Source: DASRDU01 sp046331565 (lineage in GTDB: Bacteria; Acidobacteriota; Blastocatellia; RBC074). From it: a stretch of DNA of 64,000 nt. The notes under the pieces are model-generated. The model was not told the origin of the DNA, ran no database searches, and saw nothing but the letters and a program-made list of their open reading frames with translations. The position numbers and the translations under genes are program-made. Positions 41,301-48,861 of the stretch are shown piece after piece (positions within the stretch are counted from its first letter, which is position 1; each line of letters starts with the position of its first letter). The stretch is taken from the NCBI GenBank assembly GCA_046331565.1, contig JAXLQP010000011.1, positions 38,166 through 102,165 on the forward strand. The letters run 5' to 3'.

Positions 41301-42260
41301 GACAGCGAAATCAACCGGGGCAGCATTTTTCATTTCACGGCGCGCTTCAATCCGGGCATTGTCGCAAATGAACCGCTGCCTGAAATAACCAGCGGGCCGA
41401 CGCCGATGCCTGACGAAACGATCAGCGCCGCGACGACCGGCGAGCCTGAAGGCTTGCGCATCCTGCTGGCCGAAGACAACGAGATCAATCAGGAAGTGGC
41501 CGTCGCCCTGCTGCAAAAACACGGTCATCAGGTCACGGTCGCCGTCAACGGTCTGAAAGCCATCGAAGCCTGGCAGCGCGCAGAGTTCGACCTGATTCTG
41601 ATGGATGTGCAGATGCCTGAGATGGGCGGCTTTGAGGCAACGGCGGTCATTCGCGGGCGCGAACTGCGGCGCAGCACTCACATTCCGATCATTGCGCTCA
41701 CCGCGCACGCGATGAAAGGTGATCGTGAACGCTGCCTGGCTGCGGGGATGGACGGTTATCTGACCAAACCGATTCAGATCAGCGAATTCATTGCGGCCAT
41801 TGATAACCTGAAACGACAGCTTCAGTCGCGCCCGGAAATCAGCCGGGCCGCGACGGCGTCAGCGGCTCTGTCAGCAGCGAATGCGGTTGCCGCTGTTGCG
41901 GCTCCCCGACCTGCGGCGGCCTTTGATCGCACAGAACTGCTCGCGCGCCTCGGTGGCGACCGAAACCTGATGATGAAAATCAGCCAGCTTTTTCTGATTC
42001 AGTATCCGAAGCTGCTGGCCGAAATCAGAGCTGCTGCTGAAAGCGGCAACGCTCAGAAAATCAACCGCGCTGCACACACGCTGAAAGGACAGGCCCTGAA
42101 CTTTTCTGCCAGAGAACTGGCAGAAACAGCCAGACAAATTGAAACTCTGGGCAGAGAAGGAAACCTTTCCAGCCTGGCCGGGCATCTGGCCCGGCTGGAA
42201 GACGAACTGGCGCGCCTCGCCTCAGCCCTTACCGACCTGATGAAGGAGAATACGTTGTGA
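38355..42260 (+). CDS. Multidomain hybrid sensor histidine kinase (PAS/GAF/HisKA/HATPase/REC/Hpt)
   Basis: 1301 aa from a GTG at 38355 with GGGGTGA before it; an ATG at 38388 is an alternative start. A PAS domain, then GAF, then three further PAS-like domains precede a HisKA-HATPase core with the phospho-acceptor His782 in SHEIRTPMNG. The receiver domain has Asp1084 in LILMDVQMPEMGG. The Hpt domain has His1241 in AAHTLKGQA. This is a full intramolecular phosphorelay (BarA/ArcB type) without an obvious membrane span. The DNA coding two of the PAS domains (from 38612 and 39902) is almost identical in places, so a recent internal duplication is visible. It overlaps the next gene (GTGA). Confidence 0.94.
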   Translation: MCPAPPPSAKAMIPSESQHNLRDAVSDETRRWISDELARQLSAFTTTIQQELAEQQRIYQERATQFEEARQALRLSEEREELRASEERFRELYDNAPVGYHEIDATGCITRINRTELEMLGYSAAEMMWHEAWEFAAHRETARREILARLAGEALPQTVERSYRRRDGSLLPVLIEVRVLRDQSGQITGLRKVMQNNTERKRVEELLKFHELQHAAVAELGRMALAGADLMKLMNEAVSLVAQALEVEFCQILESAPDAATLRLRAGVGWKPGLIGQALVSAGSDAASPVPVVFEQLSDGLNLSGLELLRQHHVSSGICVRIQGREKNFGLLGAYATRRRRFSEDDVNFLLAVASVISLTVERRRTEAELWQTSTLQQAILDSANLTIISTTPDGIIRTFNAGAERLLGYRADEVIGQASPVVIHDPGELAQVASEIFSEADAGIESDFEILVARARRGLPDEQEWSYIHRSGHRFPVLLSVTALRGADDEITGFLFIGRDITDRKVAEKALLESKERFRELYDNAPVGYHEIDATGRIIQVNRTELEMLGYSAAEMLGHEAWEFAENPEAARAMLLARLAGEDLPHSYEMACRHRKGLLVEVLLQEQIVRDEQQQVTAIRVAMQDISERRREEQARARLTALLEATSDYISISYPDGSIYYANSAFRHLLGLSEKEDLACLRPSDVYPLWALSAVMNESIPAAIKNGVWQGEAALLDQQGREVPVSQVILAHKSGGRVEFLSTIARDITESKRVQAELERAMIAAEAASRSKSEFLANMSHEIRTPMNGIIGMTELALDTELSQQQRKYLERVRFSADALLSLLNDILDFSKIEAGRLDLEQIDFRLRESLADTLAILELRAEQKGLALRCEVESDVPDALVGDPGRLRQIIINLVSNAIKFTHTGSVTVSVRAETVTEQEALLHFAVTDTGIGIPADKQKVIFDPFTQADGSTTRKYGGTGLGLSICSKLVKMMHGQIGVDSEINRGSIFHFTARFNPGIVANEPLPEITSGPTPMPDETISAATTGEPEGLRILLAEDNEINQEVAVALLQKHGHQVTVAVNGLKAIEAWQRAEFDLILMDVQMPEMGGFEATAVIRGRELRRSTHIPIIALTAHAMKGDRERCLAAGMDGYLTKPIQISEFIAAIDNLKRQLQSRPEISRAATASAALSAANAVAAVAAPRPAAAFDRTELLARLGGDRNLMMKISQLFLIQYPKLLAEIRAAAESGNAQKINRAAHTLKGQALNFSARELAETARQIETLGREGNLSSLAGHLARLEDELARLASALTDLMKENTL

Positions 42261-43168
42261 AAATACTCATTGCAGAAGACGATCCGATCAGCGCCTGTCT
42301 GCTGGAACAAACGCTCTCAGGCTGGGGTTATGAAGTGATCACAGCCACCGATGGCAACGAAGCCTGGGCCGCATTGCAGCGTCAGGACGGGCCGAATCTG
42401 GCTATTCTGGACTGGATGATGCCGGGCATGGACGGCATCGAAGTCTGCCGCGAAGTCAGAAAGCTCGCGCGTGAACCTTACACCTATCTGTTGCTGCTGA
42501 CCTCGAAGGAACAGGAAGAGGACATTGTCGAAGGCCTCGATGCCGGAGCCGATGATTTCATTACCAAGCCTTTCAGACCGCTGGAACTGAAATCAAGACT
42601 CGGCACCGGGCGGCGGATTCTGCGGTTGCAGGATGCGCTGATTGCCGCCAGAGAAGAGGTCAGAATGCTGGCCACGCACGACGTGCTGACCGGCATCTGG
42701 AACCGGCGGGCGATTATGGATCACCTTTACAGCGAACTGTCGCGCTGTGGCCGTCATCACCTGCCCATCGGCGTCATGATGGGCGACCTCGACTTTTTCA
42801 AGGAAATCAACGACACGTTCGGACACGCGGGCGGTGACGCGGTGCTGCGCGAAGCGGCCACTCGCATCAAAAATTCGCTGCGGCCTTACGACGCGGTGGG
42901 CCGGTACGGCGGCGAAGAGTTTCTGATCGTTGTTCCTGAATGCACCGTCAACGGCGTGACAAGCGTCGCTGACCGCATTCTTTCGACGCTCAGAGAAAAG
43001 CCCTTTGTCCTGGCTGGCGGCGAGCAGCCGCTGACCATCAGCCTCGGCATCGCTTCGTGCGGCGAAGTCAGCGAGCGGCAGATGGAACTGGTGCTGGAAG
43101 TCGCCGACCAGGCGCTTTACCGCGCCAAAAAAGCCGGTCGCAACCGCTTCGAACTGGCCGAATTTTAG
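42257..43168 (+). CDS. Response regulator with GGDEF domain (diguanylate cyclase)
   Basis: 303 aa. Receiver domain with AEDDPISACLL and the phosphorylation site D52 in ILDWMMPGMDG. A GGDEF domain follows with the intact loop GGEEF at 218-222 and an inhibitory I-site RPYD at 209-212. It likely makes cyclic di-GMP when phosphorylated by the overlapping hybrid kinase. The start overlaps the kinase stop by 4 bp, so the kinase and this cyclase form a coupled two-gene system. Converges with the amidohydrolase gene, 17 bp apart. Confidence 0.96.
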   Translation: MKILIAEDDPISACLLEQTLSGWGYEVITATDGNEAWAALQRQDGPNLAILDWMMPGMDGIEVCREVRKLAREPYTYLLLLTSKEQEEDIVEGLDAGADDFITKPFRPLELKSRLGTGRRILRLQDALIAAREEVRMLATHDVLTGIWNRRAIMDHLYSELSRCGRHHLPIGVMMGDLDFFKEINDTFGHAGGDAVLREAATRIKNSLRPYDAVGRYGGEEFLIVVPECTVNGVTSVADRILSTLREKPFVLAGGEQPLTISLGIASCGEVSERQMELVLEVADQALYRAKKAGRNRFELAEF

Positions 43169-43185
43169 CGGTCAGGCTACGGTTC

Positions 43186-44805
43186 TCAATTGCTCGCGGC
43201 CTGCGCTTTTTTCTTTGCCGTCTCGACCATGCGTTCGACATCGGCGAGCAGCTTTCTGGCGTCGTAAACGATGCCGTCCCTGATCGTGTACCTGATGCCG
43301 CCAATGCGTTCGGGCGTGTTGGTCTGATCGTTCAGGCGAATCGCGCCCGTGCCGTACAGCACTTTGAAATTGGCCAGCGGATTTTCCGGCACAATCACCA
43401 GATCAGCCAGTTTGCCCGGACGCAGCGAGCCGAATTCAACCGGCCTGCGGTTCTGCTCCGACAAAAGCGCCGCACCGTTGAAAGTCGCTGAGCGAATCAC
43501 TTCGAGCGGATGAAATCCGGCCTCCTGCAACAACTCGAATTCGCGGATGTAATCAAACCCGTAGAGCTTGTAAATAAACCCCGAATCAGAACCCGTCGTG
43601 ACGCGCCCGCCGCGATTCTTGAATTCGTTGATGAAAGCCATCCACAAACGGTAATTGTTCTTCCATTCAATCTCGTCCTGCGTCGTCCAGTAAAACCAGT
43701 ACGAACCGTGCGCCTCGCGGCTCGGCTGATAAAACTTCCAGAGCGACGGCAGCGTGTATTTATCGTGCCATTCGGCGCGCATTGCGCGGCTCAGATCGCG
43801 GCTCGCCTCATAAATCGTCAGCGTCGGATCAATTGTGAAGCCGGTTTTGACAAGTTCATTCATCACCGCATTCCACTTTTCGCTGCCGGGTGGCGCGGCC
43901 TGCCGCCACAACCTTCCCGCTTCACCAAAGCGATGCGATTCATCGTTGTAGTTGTAATCAGGCGGATAATCCTGAATCGTGCGGTCAGCAAACAACGCTT
44001 CGGGCAGCCCGTACCAGTGTTCCATTGAACCGAGGCCGAGCCGTGCGCCGTCGAGAATGTTGAGCCGTGCGACTCCGAGCTGCGCCAGGTGCGTCGTCGT
44101 GCCGAGATTGAGTTTTCTGGCTTCATCCACGAGCGCGCCGAAAACTTCCGGCTCGAAAAGCTGCCCGCTGCCGATGATCTTGAATCCGTCCACGCCTTTC
44201 TGCTTCGCCCAGCGCACATATTCGCGCGCGGCTTCGGGCGTGTTGACCGGCCCCTTGTCCCAGCCTGAACCGGGTACGACGTAAACAAACAAACGCGGCG
44301 CAACGATTTTGTTCTGCGCGCTGCGTTCGCGCTCCCTGAGCGTCCAGTCGACGCCATTCATCGAACCCGGATCGCGCACGGTCGTCACGCCATGCGCCAG
44401 CCAGAGCTTGTAAACATACTCAGCCGGAGTCCCCTGCATTGCGCCGCCGATGTGACCGTGACAATCAACGAAGCCGGGCAGCACATACATTCCGGTTGCG
44501 TCAATTTCCTTCGTTGCGCCTTTGGGCCGCGCGGCTTCGCGGATCGCCACTTTCGGATAACCGACGCTGCGGATTTCAGTGATGCGATTCTTTTCAATGA
44601 CAATATCCACCGGCCCCTGCGGCGGCGCGCCCGTGCCGTCAATCACCGTTGCGCCGCGAATGATCAGCCGTTCAAACGGCCCTTCGCCTTCATCGGCGCG
44701 ACGATCAGGCGCAGGCTCAACGGGTCGTTGCGCCAGCGCAGGCAGCGACAGCAGCAGCAGCAGCACGGCCAGCCACGCCTGGCCCGGAATGCGGGTGAGT
44801 TTCAT
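43186..44805 (-). CDS. Exported metal-dependent amidohydrolase
   Basis: 539 aa from the ATG at 44805 with AGGAGGTG 6 bases before it. A signal peptide ending LLLLSLPALAQ is present. The amidohydrolase TIM barrel has metal-binding HxH in GFVDCHGHIGG, TTHLAQLGV, and a C-terminal VTTGSDSGFIYKL with a metal-ligand aspartate. Substrate unknown; similar periplasmic enzymes are imidazolonepropionase- or prolidase-like. The long frame upstream of 44805 reads across an inverted repeat and is not used. Confidence 0.9.
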   Translation of the reverse strand: MKLTRIPGQAWLAVLLLLLSLPALAQRPVEPAPDRRADEGEGPFERLIIRGATVIDGTGAPPQGPVDIVIEKNRITEIRSVGYPKVAIREAARPKGATKEIDATGMYVLPGFVDCHGHIGGAMQGTPAEYVYKLWLAHGVTTVRDPGSMNGVDWTLRERERSAQNKIVAPRLFVYVVPGSGWDKGPVNTPEAAREYVRWAKQKGVDGFKIIGSGQLFEPEVFGALVDEARKLNLGTTTHLAQLGVARLNILDGARLGLGSMEHWYGLPEALFADRTIQDYPPDYNYNDESHRFGEAGRLWRQAAPPGSEKWNAVMNELVKTGFTIDPTLTIYEASRDLSRAMRAEWHDKYTLPSLWKFYQPSREAHGSYWFYWTTQDEIEWKNNYRLWMAFINEFKNRGGRVTTGSDSGFIYKLYGFDYIREFELLQEAGFHPLEVIRSATFNGAALLSEQNRRPVEFGSLRPGKLADLVIVPENPLANFKVLYGTGAIRLNDQTNTPERIGGIRYTIRDGIVYDARKLLADVERMVETAKKKAQAASN

Positions 44806-44837
44806 GGTTTTCACCTCCTGAAAGTGTGTTGCCCGGT

Positions 44838-44910
44838 GTGGAGTGCGGCGAGTTCTCGCCGCTTTCTGTCGCGGCGCAGGCGAAAGCGGCGAGAACTCGC
44901 CGCACTCCAC
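44838..44910. repeat. 29-bp perfect inverted repeat with palindromic core
   Basis: Arms 44838-44866 and 44882-44910 are perfectly complementary around a 15-base loop. Each arm carries the 18-base core GCGGCGAGTTCTCGCCGC. It lies in the 357-bp gap between the amidohydrolase start and the receptor stop, about 35 bp upstream of the ATG. Confidence 0.93.
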
Positions 44911-45061
44911 ATTTGAATCGTTCTGTTTCTGCATGGCGGGTTGAAGCTGTCAGAACTGACCGGCGCAGAGTAGCACGGCGCAGTTCACCCTGGCTATCGC
45001 ACGGGCGTCGTGCGCACCTGTCATCACAGCGAATCACGAAAAGCCTTCGGTCATTACCGCA

Positions 45062-45108
45062 ATAAAAAAGAGCGGGCGCAGAGTCGAAACTCTGACGCCC
45101 GCTTTTTA
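45062..45108. terminator. Bidirectional terminator after the TonB receptor gene
   Basis: A GC-rich stem (45071-45084 with 45089-45103, loop CGAA) is flanked by A/T runs on both sides, so it can terminate on either strand. It lies about 55 bp past the receptor stop and is the main feature of the gap up to the amidohydrolase promoter, apart from the repeat at 44838. Confidence 0.8.
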
Positions 45109-45162
45109 CCGGCTCTTCCGCTTCAGCCTGACAGCCGCAGCGAAAGCCGAAAGAGTGTGTGT

Positions 45163-48100
45163 TTAGAACTGCAGGCGCAGTCCGAGCTGAATGCGCCGCG
45201 CACCCGGACTGTTGGTGCCGCTCTCGGCGTTGCCCGGAATGAACCGCAGGAAGTTCGGATCCGTAAAGCCCGTGACCGGTGCGCCCCAGTTCGTATGGTT
45301 GAAGATGTTGACCGCTTCGAGCCGGAACTCCGGCTGGAACCGTTCTTTCACGCGGAACTGCTTGAAGAGTGAAAGGTCGAGATTCCAGACTCGCGGACGG
45401 CGGAACTGGTTGCGGGCTGAACTGCCGAAGCCGCCCTTATCGGAGCCGGTCGGCTGCGAGAAGAGGCTCTTGTCATACCACGTCGTCGTGGTGCCCGATC
45501 CCACCTCGCCGGAAGACGACGGATCGCCATTGACGTTGATCAGAATCGAGCCACAGCTCGCACAGTTCAGCGCACTGTTCGAGCCGCCAATGCTGAATGG
45601 TGTGCCGGAGTACCAGGCATAGATTCCGTTGAGCTGCCAGCCACCGAGGACTGTGCCAGCCAGATCGTTACGGCCTCTCAGGATGGGCAGATCGTAAACG
45701 AAGCCCATCTGGAAGATGTGCGTCCGGTCAAACCCTGCGAGAGCAAAGTTGTCCTGGAACTTCAGCGGATGATTCCAGGTCAGGCCCGTCCAGCCATCTT
45801 CGTCGGCCATGTTTTTCGCCTTGCTCAGGGTATAAGCGCCTTTCAGCATCAGTCCCTTGCTGAAGGGCCGGTTAATGGCGATCTGCAGCGCGTGATACCG
45901 GCTCCGGGTGCGCGCGCCCCAGTCGTTGATGGCGGTAGTGCCAGCCACGGCGAAGTACTTGCGGGTGGCGTTACCAGTGCCAGGTTCGCCGTAGTTGATG
46001 TTCAGGTCGGCATAACCGCCGTCGGTGCGGGTTCCCACATAGCCCGTCTCAACAATGATGTCCCACGGGAACTTGTGTTCGAACGTGAAGTTCCACTGCT
46101 GAATAACGGCGCGGTCAAGACCTTTGCCTGAGCCGGGGAAGGCTTCAGTGCCGAAGTTCGGTGTCCGCATGAAGACGCCGCGCGGCAGCGTCACTTTGCC
46201 CGAACTGAAGTCCGGAACCGGCACAGGGGGAATGCCAGTGGCCAGGGTCGTGTTCGAGAGAAACTGATCGGCAGAGTTATTGAAGGTGATGTCATACGGG
46301 AACGAACCACGCATCGGACGCGACCAGGGCAGCGGGTTGATGGTGCGACCGTAACCGGCCCTCACCACCGACTTTTCGCCCAGGCGATAAGCGGCGCCCA
46401 GGCGCGGCGCGAGATACCACTTCTGAAGCTTGAGGCCGACATCATCCGGCACATTGCCGCGACCGCCGAGCAGCACGGTGTAGGTGCTGAGGTCGAGCCG
46501 TTCGATGCCGCTGTTGGCGCGGTGCATCAGCGGGTAATTTTCGAGCCGGAGGCCCAGGTTGAGCGTCAGGTTCGGCGTCACGCGCCACCGGTCGCGCACG
46601 TAATATGCCGTCTGCCACTCACGACCCGTCATATCCTCGGTCTGGACATCCTTCGAGAAGAAACTGGCCCGGCCCAGCAGGAAGGCCGCGAACTGGTTCC
46701 AGGCCCGCGGGGTATACTGACGGGTCGGGTCATTCGGATCCGGGCGGTTCGCTCCCGTGATGCTTCCGGCGAAGCTGAGTCCGCCTCTCAGGCCGTAGTC
46801 GCCGAACTCAGCCTGACGGTGATTGAGTTCCAGCTTGACGAGGTCAAAGCCGACCCGCATTTCGTGTTTGGCGAAAACCTTCGTCAGCGCGCTGCTGAAG
46901 CTGTAGTTGATTTCCTTGCGGAAGAGCGGCATCCAGCTCGGCGTCCCGCCGATATCGTAGCCATTGCCGATGTAAGGCATACCGCTGGCGCGAATGTCCT
47001 TGGGATCATTTGTGCCGGGAATGCCAAGGTCGAGACCGTAGTTCTTGCCGTAATCCGGCCCGGTCACGGTCTGATCCTGGCGGTTATAACCGAAGTTGCC
47101 GTCGAGCAGCAGCGTCGGGCTGAGCGTCCAGGTGTGGCCGACGCTGACGACATAAACCTTCGTGTCGCCCAGGGAGCCGTCGTCCCAGCCAAGATTGAAA
47201 TTGTCCACCACGTTGGCGCGCAGCGTGGAGAACTTGCCCCAGATTGAGTGTTCCTTCGTGCGCTGCCAGGTGAGCTTTCCGTCATAGTTGCCACGATCCA
47301 CCTTGACCGTGCGCTGTTGCACATAATCATCGAACAACCCGTTTCTGTTCAGGTCAATGTTCGAATTGACTTTGGGATAGAGAGCCATAATTGCTTTGGC
47401 AATCGGGCTGATCTGTCCGGATGGGATCATGAAGTTGGCGAACTCCTGCCGACCTGAGCCATCAGCAGCGCCGGTAGTCGGGTCGTAGAGCCGGAAGTTG
47501 TAGAGATTCGCCGAGGTGTTGGGATAGGCCGCCGCAACTTCGGTAAAATCACCGAGGCGCATCTTGTCAGTCGGGACCACGTAGGTGTAGTTCCCGGTGC
47601 GCCGGTCGCGGAAGTTTTCGTAGGATGCGAAGAAGAAGAGCTTGTCCCGTTTGATCGGGCCGCCGAGCGTGCCGCCGTAAGTCTGCCGGTTGAGCGGCGT
47701 TTTCACCAGTGAGTTCGCATTGTTGAAGAAGCTGTTGGCGTTCAGCTTGTCGCCGTTATAGAACCAGAAACCGGAACCGTGAAACTGGTTGGTGCCGGAC
47801 TTTGTCACGACGGTCTGCGCCGCGCCGCCAGCCATACCGGTGTCAGCGTCGAAGTTATTGGTGGCGACGTTGACGGTTTCGATGGTTTCGACCGGCTGAA
47901 TATATCCGGCGTGGTGCGGCAGCCAGACGTTGACTGACACCGCGCCGTCAACGCGAGTGGTGTTGCTGTTCGGCTGCGTGCCGTTGACCCAGGTGCGCAG
48001 CGAGCGTCCCGGCGTGTCAATTTCCGCGTTCTGGAACTGCACGGGCGTCGCGCCCGGCACCAGGTTGAGCAGCGTCTGGTAGTTGCGATACTGATTGAGC

Positions 48101-48546
48101 GGCAGCGAAGTGACCTGTTTGGAATTGATTTCCGTGTTGAGGTCGGTCTTTTCCGTCTTCAGCGTGGCCGCGTCAGCCGACACGGTGACGGTTTCCTGAG
48201 CGCCGCCGATTTGCAGCGTCACATCAGTACGTTTCGGGTTGCCAGCCGTCACGATGATGCCTTCCTGCTGCATCTCCTTGAAGCCTTTGGCCGACAGAGT
48301 CATGTTGTAAGTGCCCGGCAGCAGGTTGCGGAACACGTAGCTTCCGGTATCGTCAGTGACTGTATCCAGCCTCAGGCCGGTGCCGGTGTTGGTAATCGTG
48401 ACCGACACGCCCGGCAGGGCTGCCCCCTGCTGGTCTGTCACATTACCAACAATACTGCCGTAAAGTACCTGCGCGTTGGCAGCACCGGCCATCAGGCCTG
48501 CTGCTAACAGCACTGCCAGTACAAGTCTGGTCAGAAAGGGTTGCAT
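45163..48546 (-). CDS. Oar-like TonB-dependent receptor with carboxypeptidase-regulatory-like domain
   Basis: 1127 aa outer-membrane protein. A signal peptide (1-25) is followed by a carboxypeptidase-regulatory-like domain (VLYGSIVGNVTDQQGAALPG, YVFRNLLPGTYNMTLSAKGF), a plug-like region (TLNLVPGATPVQ, PVETIETVNVATNNFDADTG, GAAQTVVTKSGTNQFHG) and a long beta-barrel ending in aromatic LGLRLQF. This is the common Acidobacteriota receptor for large ligands. It lies downstream of a lyase and another receptor on the same strand, likely part of a uronate polysaccharide locus. Ligand unknown. Confidence 0.93.
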   Translation of the reverse strand: MQPFLTRLVLAVLLAAGLMAGAANAQVLYGSIVGNVTDQQGAALPGVSVTITNTGTGLRLDTVTDDTGSYVFRNLLPGTYNMTLSAKGFKEMQQEGIIVTAGNPKRTDVTLQIGGAQETVTVSADAATLKTEKTDLNTEINSKQVTSLPLNQYRNYQTLLNLVPGATPVQFQNAEIDTPGRSLRTWVNGTQPNSNTTRVDGAVSVNVWLPHHAGYIQPVETIETVNVATNNFDADTGMAGGAAQTVVTKSGTNQFHGSGFWFYNGDKLNANSFFNNANSLVKTPLNRQTYGGTLGGPIKRDKLFFFASYENFRDRRTGNYTYVVPTDKMRLGDFTEVAAAYPNTSANLYNFRLYDPTTGAADGSGRQEFANFMIPSGQISPIAKAIMALYPKVNSNIDLNRNGLFDDYVQQRTVKVDRGNYDGKLTWQRTKEHSIWGKFSTLRANVVDNFNLGWDDGSLGDTKVYVVSVGHTWTLSPTLLLDGNFGYNRQDQTVTGPDYGKNYGLDLGIPGTNDPKDIRASGMPYIGNGYDIGGTPSWMPLFRKEINYSFSSALTKVFAKHEMRVGFDLVKLELNHRQAEFGDYGLRGGLSFAGSITGANRPDPNDPTRQYTPRAWNQFAAFLLGRASFFSKDVQTEDMTGREWQTAYYVRDRWRVTPNLTLNLGLRLENYPLMHRANSGIERLDLSTYTVLLGGRGNVPDDVGLKLQKWYLAPRLGAAYRLGEKSVVRAGYGRTINPLPWSRPMRGSFPYDITFNNSADQFLSNTTLATGIPPVPVPDFSSGKVTLPRGVFMRTPNFGTEAFPGSGKGLDRAVIQQWNFTFEHKFPWDIIVETGYVGTRTDGGYADLNINYGEPGTGNATRKYFAVAGTTAINDWGARTRSRYHALQIAINRPFSKGLMLKGAYTLSKAKNMADEDGWTGLTWNHPLKFQDNFALAGFDRTHIFQMGFVYDLPILRGRNDLAGTVLGGWQLNGIYAWYSGTPFSIGGSNSALNCASCGSILINVNGDPSSSGEVGSGTTTTWYDKSLFSQPTGSDKGGFGSSARNQFRRPRVWNLDLSLFKQFRVKERFQPEFRLEAVNIFNHTNWGAPVTGFTDPNFLRFIPGNAESGTNSPGARRIQLGLRLQF

Positions 48547-48861
48547 AAATACCTCCTCGATAATGTTGGGGTTCCGAATGGCTGATCCACCAGGCCTGAC
48601 TTACCTGGCGAGCAGGCTGCCACTCAGGCACAGCGTTGCTTGTCTTAAAGTGAAACAGGTTTTACTCAGATTTGCCCGATGTGGGTCCCGGACTTATTTG
48701 AAGTCTGACAAAATCAGCAAAGCCAATGATGAGGCCAGTCTAAGCGGAGTGTTGATGATCAGTCAATACTGACTGGTCAAACCAGATCAAAGGGCAGAGC
48801 TTTTTCAGGGCCGGTGCTGGTGGCCGGGGTAATTTGCAGGTTTTCCCTCCAGGCCGGGCGC
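48547..48861. other. Intergenic region of 315 bp upstream of the first TonB receptor
   Basis: This is the promoter region of the receptor at 45163-48546. It holds the palindrome at 48773-48785 and nearby inverted segments such as CAGTCA-ATAC-TGACTG. I see no gene. Confidence 0.6.
48773..48785. promoter_or_regulatory. Palindrome CTGGTCAAACCAG, possible GntR-type operator
   Basis: CTGGT and ACCAG half-sites are separated by three bases. The TGGT-N3-ACCA pattern resembles FadR/UxuR-type operators of the GntR family that control uronate genes elsewhere. No GntR gene is in the window, so the binding protein is unknown. A second CAGTCA...TGACTG palindrome lies just upstream. Confidence 0.4.

Noticed and set aside
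48476..48772. Plus-strand frame of 98 codons in the receptor promoter
   Set aside because: Overlaps the receptor's signal peptide in antisense and the operator-like palindrome; no coding signature.
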